A stretch of 64,000 nucleotides of DNA from an uncultured Bacteroidales bacterium (GCA_958418815.1 CATZGB010000004.1:1-64000), one strand, 5' to 3'. Shown: positions 8,843 through 18,819, counted from the first letter of the stretch. Notes: generated from the letters alone by a model not told the origin. Made by a program: numbers and translations.

Positions 8843-11050
8843 ATGATACAGACCGTGCTCAAACGCGATGGCCGCGTTGTCGGATATAACGAAGAAAAAA
8901 TCAAAGCCGCCATACGCAAGGCCATGCTCCAGACTCCGCTCGGCGAAGACGAGTCGCTGATCCACAAAATCGCCGACCGCATCGGAGTTTCCGGCAAGGA
9001 ACAGATGACAGTGGAGGAGATTCAGGACCGCGTGGAGCTGGAACTCATGAAATCCCCCCGAAAGGAGGTGGCCAAGAGATATATCGCTTACCGCGACCAG
9101 CGCAGCATAGCCCGAAGGGCCAAGACCCGCGACATATTCCTGGAAATCATCGAGGCCAAAAACAACGACATCACCCGCGAGAACGCCAATATGAACACCG
9201 ACTCGCCAGCGGGAATGATGATGAAGTTCGCGTCGGAGACCACCAAGCCGTTTGTCGACGACTATCTGCTCACGCCCGAAGCCCGGCAGGCCGTGAAAGA
9301 CGGATATCTCCACATCCACGACAAGGACTATTACCCCACGAAATCCCTTACCTGCGTGCAACACCCGCTGAACAACATCCTTCAGCACGGGTTCATTGCC
9401 GGGCACGGCGAGTCAAGGCCCGCCAAACGTATCGAGACCGCGAGCGTGATTGCCTGTATCTCACTTGAGACTGCCCAGAACGAGATGCACGGCGGCCAGG
9501 CGATTCCCGCCTTTGATTTCTACCTCGCGCCATTCGTGAGGTCTTCATACATCGAGGAACTGAAAAAAGCCGAAGCGATAACCGGCGAAGACCTGTCTGA
9601 CATGTATGAAGCACCCGTCAAGGATTACATCAAGCGTCCGCTCGATGGGCTGAAAGGGAAAGAACGAGCGTTGCAGCACGCCATGAACTGCACTGTCAGC
9701 CGCGTTCACCAAGCTATGGAGGCTTTCATCCACAACATGAACACCATCCACTCCCGCGGAGGCAACCAGGTGGTTTTCTCCTCAATCAACTACGGCACCG
9801 ACACATCCGCCGAGGGCCGCTGTGTGATCCGGGAGCTGCTGCAATCCACATACGAAGGCGTGGGCAACGGAGCCACTGCCATTTTCCCTATCCAGATATG
9901 GAAAAAGAAACGCGGCGTGAACTACGAGGAGGGAGACCCCAACTACGACCTCTACCACGAGGCCTGCAAGGTCACAGCCCGACGCTTCTTCCCCAACTTC
10001 GTCAACCTCGACGCGACATTCAACCACCACGAGAAATGGGACGCCTCCGACCCCGAACGTTATCTGTATGAGGTGGCCACCATGGGATGCCGCACACGCG
10101 TGTTCGAGAACCGATACGGCGAAAAGACATCGATTGGGCGAGGCAACATCAGTTTCTCCACAATCAACATTGTCAGAATCGCCATAGAATGCATGTCTAT
10201 CCGCGATGAGGAGGAGCGCATCGAACGCTTCTTCAAGAAGCTCGACGATGTGATGGAAATCACCGCCCGCCAGCTAAACGACCGGTTTGACTTCCAGAAG
10301 ACAGCCCTCGCCAAGCAGTTCCCATTGCTGATGACCCGCCTTTGGAACGGTTCTGAAAAGCTTGGCCGCACCGACACCATTGAGCCGGTGATAAACCAAG
10401 GGACACTCGGAATCGGATTCATCGGCCTCGCCGAATGCCTCGTGGCACTCACAGGCAAACATCACGGCGAGTCGGATGACTCGCAGAAACTCGGCCTGCG
10501 CATCATCTCCCATATGCGTTCACGCGCGAATGAGTTCTCTGAGGTTTATGGCCACAACTTCTCAATCCTCGCCACTCCGGCAGAAGGACTGTCAGGAAAA
10601 TTCACGTCAAAAGACCGCAAGAGCTTCGGAATACTCCCCGGCATCACCGACAAAATCTACTACACCAACTCCAACCATGTGCCGGTCTACTACAAATGCT
10701 CTCCCAGGCACAAGGCAAAAATCGAAGGTCCTTACCACGAGCTGACGCGCGGCGGACATATTTTCTATGTAGAAATCGACGGCGACGCCACCCATAACCC
10801 GCAGGCAATCGCCGACATCGTGGACCTGATGGACAAAAACAACATCGGCTACTGCTCTGTCAACCACAACCGCAACCGTTGCATGGAATGCGGATATGAA
10901 GACGCGTCAGAGAACCTGGAGTGTTGTCCTCATTGTGGAAGCCACGACATAGACAAGCTCCAGCGAATAACCGGCTATCTCGTTGGCACCACCGACAGAT
11001 GGAACTCCGCGAAACTCGCCGAACTCAAAGACAGAGTGATCCACAAATGA
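8843..11050 (+). CDS. nrdD: anaerobic ribonucleoside-triphosphate reductase (class III)
   Basis: A 735-residue class III ribonucleotide reductase that makes deoxyribonucleotides from ribonucleoside triphosphates using a glycyl radical, strictly without oxygen. An ATP-cone regulatory domain occupies about residues 1-95 (VLKRDGRVVGYNEEKIKAAI). The C-terminal zinc ribbon has two Cys pairs (CMECGYED and CCPHCGS), and the radical-bearing glycine lies in RITGYLVG near residue 711. Length and architecture are normal for the family. The start ATG at 8843 gives the standard N-terminus. The nrdG activase gene overlaps its stop by 4 bp, so the two are co-translated. The direct repeats upstream suggest regulation. 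Confidence 0.97.
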   Translation: MIQTVLKRDGRVVGYNEEKIKAAIRKAMLQTPLGEDESLIHKIADRIGVSGKEQMTVEEIQDRVELELMKSPRKEVAKRYIAYRDQRSIARRAKTRDIFLEIIEAKNNDITRENANMNTDSPAGMMMKFASETTKPFVDDYLLTPEARQAVKDGYLHIHDKDYYPTKSLTCVQHPLNNILQHGFIAGHGESRPAKRIETASVIACISLETAQNEMHGGQAIPAFDFYLAPFVRSSYIEELKKAEAITGEDLSDMYEAPVKDYIKRPLDGLKGKERALQHAMNCTVSRVHQAMEAFIHNMNTIHSRGGNQVVFSSINYGTDTSAEGRCVIRELLQSTYEGVGNGATAIFPIQIWKKKRGVNYEEGDPNYDLYHEACKVTARRFFPNFVNLDATFNHHEKWDASDPERYLYEVATMGCRTRVFENRYGEKTSIGRGNISFSTINIVRIAIECMSIRDEEERIERFFKKLDDVMEITARQLNDRFDFQKTALAKQFPLLMTRLWNGSEKLGRTDTIEPVINQGTLGIGFIGLAECLVALTGKHHGESDDSQKLGLRIISHMRSRANEFSEVYGHNFSILATPAEGLSGKFTSKDRKSFGILPGITDKIYYTNSNHVPVYYKCSPRHKAKIEGPYHELTRGGHIFYVEIDGDATHNPQAIADIVDLMDKNNIGYCSVNHNRNRCMECGYEDASENLECCPHCGSHDIDKLQRITGYLVGTTDRWNSAKLAELKDRVIHK

Positions 11051-11565
11051 CAGCGACAAGCCGAGCCTGCAATAGCCCAACATTGAGAGTGCTTGACATA
11101 ATCCCCGGGACATCAGTAGATGGCCCGGGGTTGCGCACCTCCATATATTTCGCCGGCTGCGCCCACAGGTGCCCCGGTTGCCACAACCCGCAGTCATGGG
11201 ATTTCTCTGCCGGGAATGAGATGAGCATCAACGAAATCGTGGAGGAGGTCGACCGGCACGGATTCAATGTCACCTTTTCAGGAGGAGACCCGCTCTATCA
11301 GCTTCCGGCCCTGATTCCGCTGGCCAAGGCCCTACGGGAAAAGGGTTACACTATCTGGTGCTACACTGGTTTCAGATATGAGAAAGCAATATCCATCCCG
11401 GAGGCATGGAGCTTGCTCGAAAACATAGAGGTGCTTGTCGACGGCCCATACATAGAGTCGGCAAAAGACTCGTCCCTGCTTTTCAGGGGTTCGTCCAACC
11501 AACGCCTGATAGACATAGCATCAACTTCACCCGGCAACATACATCCCTGGCATACATCGTTTTAA
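11047..11565 (+). CDS. nrdG: anaerobic ribonucleotide reductase activating enzyme
   Basis: A 172-residue radical SAM protein that generates the glycyl radical on NrdD. The family's CX3CX2C iron-sulfur motif is visible as GCAHRCPGCHN, with cysteines at about residues 38, 42 and 45. It is preceded by the DGPGLRTSIYF signature, and the SAM-binding GGDPLYQ motif follows near residue 80. The start ATG at 11047 overlaps the nrdD stop (ATGA). Same operon and obligate partner of nrdD; together they mark an anaerobic lifestyle. Confidence 0.96.
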   Translation: MTATSRACNSPTLRVLDIIPGTSVDGPGLRTSIYFAGCAHRCPGCHNPQSWDFSAGNEMSINEIVEEVDRHGFNVTFSGGDPLYQLPALIPLAKALREKGYTIWCYTGFRYEKAISIPEAWSLLENIEVLVDGPYIESAKDSSLLFRGSSNQRLIDIASTSPGNIHPWHTSF

Positions 11566-11716
11566 ATTTGACAGCAAAATATGCCGTCAGACAAAGCGGC
11601 TCCTGTCCCGAACCATTTCCGACAGCACGTTGTTTAAAATTCGTGTAGATATTTGAAAGAACCTAAAACAGATTCATAAATCTTGACCGAATTTTACAAT
11701 TAACGCTTTTAAGGAA

Positions 11717-12241
11717 ATGAAAAAGTATCTTTTAGTGCTTGTCGCTGTAATCGCGACCGCATTCGCTTCACAGGCCCAGAAAGCCGAAATCTATTTTGGC
11801 TACGGAGGCTACACCCAGATGGATGCCACAGACATGCACGACGACTGGGACCATGTCAACAACGCCTGGGGCGCTGTGACCATTGGCGTGAACTTCAATG
11901 TGGCACCCAAATTCTGGTTAGGCCCAAGCTATTCAATCTCAAGCACGACAACAAAGGGTGGCCCCCACCACTCGTCTATCCTCTACAATGTCGTGATGCT
12001 CAACGGCCGTTACCAGTATTGGAATAACCGGATAGTAAAGCTATACGGCCATCTCGGACTTGGCGCCGAAATATCACACATGATGCCGAAACATCACGAC
12101 TCTTACAACAAGGCTTATTTCGCATACCAGATTTCCCCGCTTGGGGTTGAGGCGCAAATAGGCAGGAATGCCAGCCTGTATGGAGAGCTGGGATTCGGAG
12201 CACAGGGTCTGTTGCAAGTGGGATTCAGATTTGGTCTCTGA
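11717..12241 (+). CDS. small outer-membrane beta-barrel protein
   Basis: A 174-residue protein with a clear Sec signal peptide (MKKYLLVLVAVIATAFASQAQ, cleavage near residue 21). Alternating hydrophobic strands follow, and the end LLQVGFRFGL is an aromatic outer-membrane insertion signature. The size fits an eight-stranded barrel of the outer-membrane beta-barrel/porin-like family (OmpX/OmpW type). The role cannot be given beyond an outer-membrane location. It stands alone between nrdG and dxr; no convincing promoter was seen in the 150 bp upstream. Histidine-rich patches (GGPHHSS, MMPKHHDSY) may be surface loops. Confidence 0.75.
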   Translation: MKKYLLVLVAVIATAFASQAQKAEIYFGYGGYTQMDATDMHDDWDHVNNAWGAVTIGVNFNVAPKFWLGPSYSISSTTTKGGPHHSSILYNVVMLNGRYQYWNNRIVKLYGHLGLGAEISHMMPKHHDSYNKAYFAYQISPLGVEAQIGRNASLYGELGFGAQGLLQVGFRFGL

Positions 12242-12278
12242 GGGCCTCTGAATGACACTCTGACAAAAAAAACATCAG

Positions 12279-12310
12279 TTTGTAAAACTGAAAAAAAATA
12301 CCTAACTTTG
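12279..12310 (+). promoter_or_regulatory. Bacteroidetes-type promoter for dxr
   Basis: TTTG at 12279-12282, a 20-bp spacer, then TAACTTTG at 12303-12310. It drives dxr, possibly together with rseP downstream. Confidence 0.7.
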
Positions 12311-12311
12311 C

Positions 12312-12343
12312 AAGATGGAATGGGCTGCCCCGTTCCATCTTGA
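12312..12343 (+). promoter_or_regulatory. hairpin at the 5' end of the dxr transcript
   Basis: AAGATGGAA and TTCCATCTT pair around a GGGCTGCCCC-rich centre, just downstream of the -7 box. The structure would lie at or next to the transcription start and just before the ATG at 12348, so it could protect the RNA 5' end or limit ribosome access. Confidence 0.45.
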
Positions 12344-12347
12344 TTTT

Positions 12348-13541
12348 ATGGAAAAAACCACATACGACATAAAGAACATAGCCATCCTCGGCTCCACCGG
12401 GTCAATTGGGCGGCAAACCCTTGAGGTCTGTGGCGAATACCCCGACCAACTTCGTCCGGTCGTGCTGGTAGCCGGACGCAAGGTGGATGAACTTGCGATG
12501 CAGGCCTTGAGATGGAAGCCTAAAATGGCCGTCATTGCCGACACCACTCTTGAGCCTCGGTTACGAACCCTTTTGGAAGGCTCCGGCATAACTGTGGCAT
12601 CCGGAGACCAGGCGGTCAAAGAGGCCATGACACTCGAAGAGGTAGACATAGTGGTGACGGCCACTGTGGGCTACAGCGGTCTGGCGCCCACATTGTCGGC
12701 CATAGACGCTGGCAAAGATATCGCACTGGCCAACAAAGAGACCCTTGTGGTCGCCGGCGACCTCGTGACACGCAGACTCGCGTCAAGCCGGTCAAAAGTC
12801 ATACCTGTCGACTCTGAACACTCTGCGATATACCAGTGTCTTGTCGGTGAGGCCCCGGAATCCGTGAAGAAGCTCATAATCACAGCTTCCGGCGGCCCGT
12901 TCCGCACATGGCCACACGAAAAAATCGCTACTGCCACGAGCGCGGACGCACTGCAACACCCCAACTGGTCCATGGGAGCGAAAATAACCATCGACTCCGC
13001 GACGATGGTCAACAAGGCTTTTGAGATAATCGAAGCACGATGGCTTTTCGGCATATCCCCGGAAAAAATCGAGGCCATCGTCCATCCCCAGTCCATAGTG
13101 CATTCAATGGTCGAGTTTGTGGACGGCTCGGTAAAAGCACAGCTGGGGCTGCCAGACATGCGTGGCCCCATACGATACGCGTTGGCCGGAGCCACACGGC
13201 CCGCGACAGCCAGCAAGGGGCTTGATTTCCGCACATTGTCGACACTCACTTTCGAGCAACCCGACGCAAGCCGTTTCCCCGGAATCACATTGGCCCATAT
13301 CGCATTGGAGAGAGGCGGCCTTGTGCCTTGTGTCATCAATGCCGCCAACGAAATCGCGGTATCGGCATTTCTGCAAGACAAGATAAGGTTCACTGACATA
13401 TTCCCGCTGATAATGACAGCGGTCGACACTCTCGGGAGCAATGTCGCAGCCCCGTCATATGAAGACTACGTGGAATGCAACCGTGTCTCCCGGGCCAAAA
13501 CCGCCGAGTTGATAGAACACGGCAAACCGCTACATTTTTAA
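12348..13541 (+). CDS. dxr: 1-deoxy-D-xylulose-5-phosphate reductoisomerase
   Basis: A 397-residue enzyme of the MEP isoprenoid pathway, converting 1-deoxy-D-xylulose 5-phosphate to 2-C-methyl-D-erythritol 4-phosphate with NADPH and a divalent metal. Visible signatures are the NADPH-binding GSTGSIGRQTLEV near the N-terminus, DSEHSAIYQCL (metal and substrate ligands), the ASGGPFRTWP flexible-loop region and DSATMVNKAFEIIEA. The start at ATG 12348 gives the family's normal beginning; an in-frame ATG at 12315 lies in the leader hairpin and is less likely. The length is standard. It sits 30 bp upstream of rseP, an arrangement that links envelope and isoprenoid synthesis in many bacteria. Confidence 0.96.
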   Translation: MEKTTYDIKNIAILGSTGSIGRQTLEVCGEYPDQLRPVVLVAGRKVDELAMQALRWKPKMAVIADTTLEPRLRTLLEGSGITVASGDQAVKEAMTLEEVDIVVTATVGYSGLAPTLSAIDAGKDIALANKETLVVAGDLVTRRLASSRSKVIPVDSEHSAIYQCLVGEAPESVKKLIITASGGPFRTWPHEKIATATSADALQHPNWSMGAKITIDSATMVNKAFEIIEARWLFGISPEKIEAIVHPQSIVHSMVEFVDGSVKAQLGLPDMRGPIRYALAGATRPATASKGLDFRTLSTLTFEQPDASRFPGITLAHIALERGGLVPCVINAANEIAVSAFLQDKIRFTDIFPLIMTAVDTLGSNVAAPSYEDYVECNRVSRAKTAELIEHGKPLHF

Positions 13542-13571
13542 CACACCATCCTTTCCCACATTCGCATAACA

Positions 13572-14894
13572 ATGGAATCATTTATCATAAAAGCCCTGCA
13601 ACTCATAGCTGCCCTGTCGTTGCTCGTGATAATACACGAGTTCGGACACTTCCTGTGGGCCAGAATATTCAAAATCAGAGTGGAGAAGTTCTACCTCTTC
13701 TTCAATCCTTGGTTCTCGCTCGCCAAATGGAAGCCCAAGAACAGCGACACGGAATATGGCATCGGCTGGCTGCCCCTTGGCGGCTACGTCAAAATCGCCG
13801 GCATGATTGACGAGTCCATGGACAAGGAGCAGATGGCCCAGCCCGCGAAACCCGACGAATTCAGAGTGAAGCCGGCATGGCAGAGGCTCCTTGTGATGAC
13901 AGGCGGCGTGCTTAACAATTTCATACTCGCGATAATAATTTACGCCGGAATCGCATGGTACTGGGGGGAAAAGACCATCCCCTATGAAAACGCCTATGAG
14001 GGGATGGATTTCGCCCCTGCAGCCGTGGAGATGGGTTTCCGCAAAGGCGACATACTGCTTGCTGCCGACGGCAATAAAATTGACCAGAACGACCGTGGCC
14101 ACCTATTCAAGCTACTGGAATCAAAAACAGTCACCGTCTTGCGCGACCACCGCGACACTGTCGACATCCGGCTTCCGGAAAACGCAATCGAGAAACTCGA
14201 CCCCGAACAGGGATTCATGGGATACCGCATACCGGTTTTCGTAAAGAATGTGATTCCGGGCGAGCCGGCCGCACATGCCGGATTCCTGGCTGACGACCGC
14301 ATAATCGCCGTGGGGGATTCTCTCACACCCTCATTCGGCGAGCTTTCCCAGGCCCTGTATCTCAATGGCGGTCGCCAGACCACAGTGACATTGCTGCGTG
14401 GGAACGACACCATCAATGTGGCGGTGACTCCGACCTCCGACGGCAAACTCGGGTTTGAACTCAAAAAACCACTTGAGGTCTTCGTGTGTGACACCACCCG
14501 TTATGGCTTTCTGCAATCCATCCCGGTCGGCGTGACCAACGGCACCGATATGCTTGTCACATATGTAGGCTCGCTCAAGCATATCTTCTCAAAGACAGGC
14601 GCACAGTCGATAGGCGGCTTCGGAGCAATCGGCAACATGTTCCCGCCGAAATGGGAGTGGCGCACTTTCTGGGAGATGACGGCATTCCTGTCCATAATCC
14701 TGGCGTTCATGAACCTGCTCCCTATACCGGCCCTCGACGGCGGCCATGTCGCATTTCTGCTCTGGGAGGTCATCACTCGCCGCAAGCCATCCGAGAAATT
14801 CCTCGAAAAAGCCCAGATGGCAGGAATGCTGTTCCTCATCGCCCTGCTTATATATGCAAATTTCAACGACATCTACAGGTTCCTGATAAAATAA
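13572..14894 (+). CDS. rseP: RIP metalloprotease RseP (site-2 protease)
   Basis: A 440-residue intramembrane zinc protease. The zinc-binding HEFGH motif is at residues 22-26 within the first membrane helix. PDZ-like domains occupy the periplasmic middle (FVKNVIPGEPAAHAGFL), and the third zinc ligand region LLPIPALDGGHV lies in a late helix. It cleaves membrane-anchored anti-sigma factors and leftover signal peptides. It starts 30 bp after dxr and ends 10 bp before the rRNA methyltransferase gene, so an operon is likely. The length matches the family. Confidence 0.95.
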   Translation: MESFIIKALQLIAALSLLVIIHEFGHFLWARIFKIRVEKFYLFFNPWFSLAKWKPKNSDTEYGIGWLPLGGYVKIAGMIDESMDKEQMAQPAKPDEFRVKPAWQRLLVMTGGVLNNFILAIIIYAGIAWYWGEKTIPYENAYEGMDFAPAAVEMGFRKGDILLAADGNKIDQNDRGHLFKLLESKTVTVLRDHRDTVDIRLPENAIEKLDPEQGFMGYRIPVFVKNVIPGEPAAHAGFLADDRIIAVGDSLTPSFGELSQALYLNGGRQTTVTLLRGNDTINVAVTPTSDGKLGFELKKPLEVFVCDTTRYGFLQSIPVGVTNGTDMLVTYVGSLKHIFSKTGAQSIGGFGAIGNMFPPKWEWRTFWEMTAFLSIILAFMNLLPIPALDGGHVAFLLWEVITRRKPSEKFLEKAQMAGMLFLIALLIYANFNDIYRFLIK

Positions 14895-14904
14895 AGAAAC
14901 CCCA

Positions 14905-16086
14905 ATGAAGATACTCCGATTAAAAAAAGGGAAAGAAGAATCGCTCGACCGTTTCCATCCCTGGGTGTTCTCCGGCGCATTGGCCGAACCGTTGCCAGAC
15001 GGACTCGAAGAGGGAGAAGTGGTCGGCGTGGAAAGTTCGACAGGCCGCTTCATCGGCACCGGTCATTTCCAGATCGGATCAATCGCCGTCAGGATTCTCG
15101 ACTTCTCGCAACGTGAAATCGACGCTTCATTCTTTGCCGAAAGGCTCAAGGAAGCATTCGCTGTCAGGGAAGCCCTGGGCCTGAAACGCCCCGACAACAA
15201 CGCGTTCAGACTTGTGCATGGCGAAGGAGACTTCCTCCCCGGGCTGGTGGTGGACATTTACGGCCCTACCGCCGTCGTGCAGGCCCACTCCCCGGGAATG
15301 CATTATTGCCGTGACATCATAGCCCGCGAGCTTGTGGGCCTTGAGGGCCTTGGAGTCTCAAATGTCTATTACAAATCTGAGACCACATTGCCTTTCAAAG
15401 CCCGGCTTGACCCGCAGAACGACTATCTCATCGGAGAATTTTCAGGAAGCGAGGCTATTGAAAACGGCCTCAGGTTCAATATCGACTGGCTGCGCGGACA
15501 GAAGACCGGCTTCTTTGTTGACCAGCGCGACAACCGGTCGCTGCTCGAGCATTATTCCCGGGGGCGCAAGGTTCTGAACATGTTCTGCTACACAGGCGGC
15601 TTCTCTGTGTATGCGATGAGGGGTGATGCCCGGTTGGTCCATTCTGTTGACTCCTCAGAGAAAGCCATAACATTGACCGACGCCAACATAAGCCTGAATT
15701 TCCCCGGAGACACCCGACACAAATCTTTCGCGGAAGATGCCTTCAAGTTTCTCGACAAAATGGAAGATGGCGACTACGACCTTGTCGTGCTTGACCCTCC
15801 GGCTTTCGCCAAACACAGGAGCGCGCTGCGCAACGCCTTGAGAGGCTACCAGAAACTCAACTTCAAGGCAATGGAGAAACTTGCCAAAGGCAGCATCCTG
15901 TTTACATTCTCTTGCTCACAGGCTGTCAGCCGCGAGCAATTCCGGCTCGCGGTGTTCTCTGCGGCCGCACAGAGCGGAAGGAAAATCCGCATCCTGCACC
16001 AGCTGACACAACCGGCCGATCATCCGGTCAACATCTACCATCCGGAAGGGGAGTACCTTAAAGGACTCGTCCTGTATGTAGAATAA
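14905..16086 (+). CDS. rlmI: RlmI-like class I SAM-dependent rRNA methyltransferase
   Basis: A 393-residue protein with an N-terminal PUA-type RNA-binding region (LRLKKGKEESLDRFHPWVFS). The C-terminal Rossmann methyltransferase domain carries the SAM-binding VLNMFCYTGGFSVYAMRG and the catalytic-loop motif VVLDPPAFAK. RlmI methylates C5 of a cytosine in 23S rRNA; the assignment here is by architecture, and other members of the RlmI/RlmL group are possible. The gene follows rseP by 10 bp and probably shares its transcript. A translation start at ATG 14905 gives the usual N-terminus. Confidence 0.85.
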   Translation: MKILRLKKGKEESLDRFHPWVFSGALAEPLPDGLEEGEVVGVESSTGRFIGTGHFQIGSIAVRILDFSQREIDASFFAERLKEAFAVREALGLKRPDNNAFRLVHGEGDFLPGLVVDIYGPTAVVQAHSPGMHYCRDIIARELVGLEGLGVSNVYYKSETTLPFKARLDPQNDYLIGEFSGSEAIENGLRFNIDWLRGQKTGFFVDQRDNRSLLEHYSRGRKVLNMFCYTGGFSVYAMRGDARLVHSVDSSEKAITLTDANISLNFPGDTRHKSFAEDAFKFLDKMEDGDYDLVVLDPPAFAKHRSALRNALRGYQKLNFKAMEKLAKGSILFTFSCSQAVSREQFRLAVFSAAAQSGRKIRILHQLTQPADHPVNIYHPEGEYLKGLVLYVE

Positions 16087-16125
16087 TCATCCCCCCATTG
16101 ACAACAACCCAGAAACAATCCACAT

Positions 16126-18171
16126 ATGCAACTTCATAAGTCATTGGCCATCGCCACCGCCATGGCCTCCATTTTCCCGACAATGGCAAACACTCTCGAC
16201 CCCAATAATCCCTCCGGGACAGTCGTTGACCGCTTCGCTGACATCGAGGTACTACGTTACGTTGTGCCAGGCTTCCAGGACTTGTCCCTCAACCAGAAAA
16301 AACTCATTTACTTCCTGACAGAAGCCGCCCTCCAGGGACGTGACATCATCTGGGACCAGAATGGCAAATACAACCTTCCCCTGCGCCAGATGCTTGAAAC
16401 CGTCTACACCAACTACGACGGAGACCGCGAGTCAAAAGACTTCAAGGCCTTCGAGACCTATCTGAAACAGGTGGAATTCGGCAACGGAGCCTATCATCAC
16501 TACTCGATGGACAAGTTCACTCCCGGATTCTCCTCTGACTGGCTCGGCGAGCAGTTGCGCGTCCTTGCCGACAAAGGCATCTACAAGCGGTCACCTGAAG
16601 AACTGCGTCCCATACTCAGCCTGATTTTCGACCCCACGTTCATGCCAAAGAGGGTAAACCAGGCCGCCGGTGAAGACCTCATACTCACATCAGCCTGCAA
16701 CCTGTATGACAACATCTCCCAGCCGGAAGTAGAGGGATATTACGCAGCCCTCAAGGACACCACCGACCTGACACCGATTTCGTATGGACTGAACTCGCGC
16801 CTGGTAAAGACCCCCGCCGGAGACATCAAGGAGGAGGTATACATGCTTGGCGGATATTATAGCGATGCAATCGCCCGAATCATAGACAACCTTGAAAAGG
16901 CCAAGAAATACGCCGAGTCTCCCAAACAGGCTGCCGTAATTGACGAGCTCATCAAGTTCTACCGCACCGGCGACCTCAAACTCTTCGATTCTTATTCGAT
17001 CCTCTGGACTGAGGACACTGAATCACAGGTTGACTTCATCAACGGGTTCATCGAAAGCTATGGCGACCCCCTCGGCATGACCGGCTCATGGGAGTCTATC
17101 GTAAATTTCCGCGACGAGAAAGCCTCGGCCCGCACCAAGACGCTTGCTGCGAATGCACAGTGGTTTGAAGACAACTCGCCTGTCGACCCCCGCTTCCGCA
17201 AACCGGAAGTGAAAGGTGTAAGCGCGAAAGTCATCAACGCCGCCATCCTTGCCGGCGATGCCTATCCAGCCACACCAATCGGCATAAACCTGCCTAACGC
17301 CAACTGGATTCGTGCGGCCCATGGTTCGAAATCAGTGACCATCGAGAACATCACCCGTGCATATGACGACGCGTCACACGGCAACGGTTTCAACGAGGAG
17401 TTTGTCATCGATCAGCCCACACGCGAGCTCCTTGACAAATACCTCTTCATCACCGACAATCTCCACACTGACCTCCATGAATGCCTCGGCCATGCGTCAG
17501 GCCGCCTGCTCCCCGGAGTGGATCCCGACGCGCTGAAAGCCCACGGTTCGACACTGGAAGAGACCCGCGCCGACCTCTTCGCCCTTTATTACCTGGCTGA
17601 TCCCAAACTGCTTGAACTTGGCCTGCTTGACAATCCTGACGCATACAAGGCCGAATATTACAAGTACATGCTCAACGGCCTTATGACCCAGCTGATGCGC
17701 ATCGAGCCGGGCAAGGATGTAGAGGAGGCACATATGCGCAACCGCAAGCTGATTGCCGAATGGGCGTTTGAACACGGCAAGAAAGACAATGTGGTGGAAT
17801 ATGTCGTCAAGGATGGCAAGACTTTCGTGAAAATCAACGATTATGCAAAACTCCGCGACCTTTTCGGTCAGCTGCTTAATGAAATCCAGCGTATAAAGAG
17901 CGAAGGCGATTATGCCGCCGGAGAGGCTCTGGTGGAGAAATACGCCGTCAAGGTAGACCAGAAACTCCACCAGGAGGTGCTTGACCGCTATGCCTCACTT
18001 GACATCGCACCCTACAAGGGATTCGTGAATCCTGTGTACGTGACCGTGGACGCCAATGGCAATCCGACATCTGACGAAGAGAATATCACCGATGTCAAGG
18101 TCGTCTATGACGAAGAGTACATCCCTCAGATGCTCCGTTATTCCAAGGAATATTCCCCGCTGACTAAGTAA
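16126..18171 (+). CDS. dipeptidyl-peptidase III family (M49) metallopeptidase
   Basis: A 681-residue zinc peptidase of family M49, which removes dipeptides from the N-terminus of short peptides. The hallmark HECLGH motif occurs in TDLHECLGHASGRLLPG (near residue 450), and the second signature EETRADLFALYYL follows near residue 480, supplying the third zinc ligand. The N-terminus (SLAIATAMASIFPTMANT) is a plausible signal peptide, so it may act in the periplasm. The length is typical of the Bacteroidetes members. It is 40 bp after the methyltransferase and 58 bp before the DUF4290 gene. Confidence 0.92.
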   Translation: MQLHKSLAIATAMASIFPTMANTLDPNNPSGTVVDRFADIEVLRYVVPGFQDLSLNQKKLIYFLTEAALQGRDIIWDQNGKYNLPLRQMLETVYTNYDGDRESKDFKAFETYLKQVEFGNGAYHHYSMDKFTPGFSSDWLGEQLRVLADKGIYKRSPEELRPILSLIFDPTFMPKRVNQAAGEDLILTSACNLYDNISQPEVEGYYAALKDTTDLTPISYGLNSRLVKTPAGDIKEEVYMLGGYYSDAIARIIDNLEKAKKYAESPKQAAVIDELIKFYRTGDLKLFDSYSILWTEDTESQVDFINGFIESYGDPLGMTGSWESIVNFRDEKASARTKTLAANAQWFEDNSPVDPRFRKPEVKGVSAKVINAAILAGDAYPATPIGINLPNANWIRAAHGSKSVTIENITRAYDDASHGNGFNEEFVIDQPTRELLDKYLFITDNLHTDLHECLGHASGRLLPGVDPDALKAHGSTLEETRADLFALYYLADPKLLELGLLDNPDAYKAEYYKYMLNGLMTQLMRIEPGKDVEEAHMRNRKLIAEWAFEHGKKDNVVEYVVKDGKTFVKINDYAKLRDLFGQLLNEIQRIKSEGDYAAGEALVEKYAVKVDQKLHQEVLDRYASLDIAPYKGFVNPVYVTVDANGNPTSDEENITDVKVVYDEEYIPQMLRYSKEYSPLTK

Positions 18172-18228
18172 CTTGCCGACAGTTAGCCACTCACTCATTT
18201 CCTCTCCACAGAAAACGAACAACTGCAT

Positions 18229-18819
18229 ATGCTGACATATAACACAAGGCTGAAAAGGCTCGCGATGCCCGAATATGGCCGGAACCTCCAGCAGATGGTC
18301 GACCATTGTCTGACCATCGAGGACCGGGAGGAACGCAATCTTTGCGCCAGATCCATCATACGCTCGATGGAACAGCTCTTCCCAGAGCTGAAACTCCCGG
18401 AAAACGCCCACAAGGTATGGGACCACCTGGCCATTATGTCTGACTTCAAGCTCGACATAGACTATCCCGAGGATGTGGTCAAGCCCGATGACCTGGCGAC
18501 ATTGCCTGAAAAGGTGCCATACGACCAGGCCCGAATACGGCAACGTCATTACGGCAAAATCACCGAGCAGATGATTGTCAAGGCCGCGGCTATGGAGCCG
18601 GGTGAGGAGCGTGACGCGATAGTGATGCTCCTGGCAAACCATATGAAGAAACAAATGCTCGCTTTGAGTCCTGACGGAGTCGACGACCGGAAGATTTTCG
18701 CTGACCTCGCGATGTATTCAAAGGGGGAGCTGCGCCTTGACCCGGAGACCCACCGGCTCCACGAATTCAAGGAGATGCCCAAGCCTCAGAGTGGAAAGAA
18801 AAAGAAGAAACGGAAATGA
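18229..18819 (+). CDS. DUF4290 domain protein
   Basis: A 196-residue soluble protein matching my memory of the Bacteroidetes-specific DUF4290 family: the opening LTYNTRLKRLAMPEYGRN, a charged helical body, and a strongly basic tail (SGKKKKKRK). No catalytic motif is visible and the function is unknown. Its stop overlaps the rimM start by 4 bp (ATGA), so the two are co-translated; this suggests a role in ribosome or RNA biology, as does the poly-lysine tail. Confidence 0.8.
   Translation: MLTYNTRLKRLAMPEYGRNLQQMVDHCLTIEDREERNLCARSIIRSMEQLFPELKLPENAHKVWDHLAIMSDFKLDIDYPEDVVKPDDLATLPEKVPYDQARIRQRHYGKITEQMIVKAAAMEPGEERDAIVMLLANHMKKQMLALSPDGVDDRKIFADLAMYSKGELRLDPETHRLHEFKEMPKPQSGKKKKKRK

Noticed and set aside
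12671..13441. A 256-codon minus-strand frame opposite dxr
   Set aside because: Shadow of dxr, no recognisable domain.
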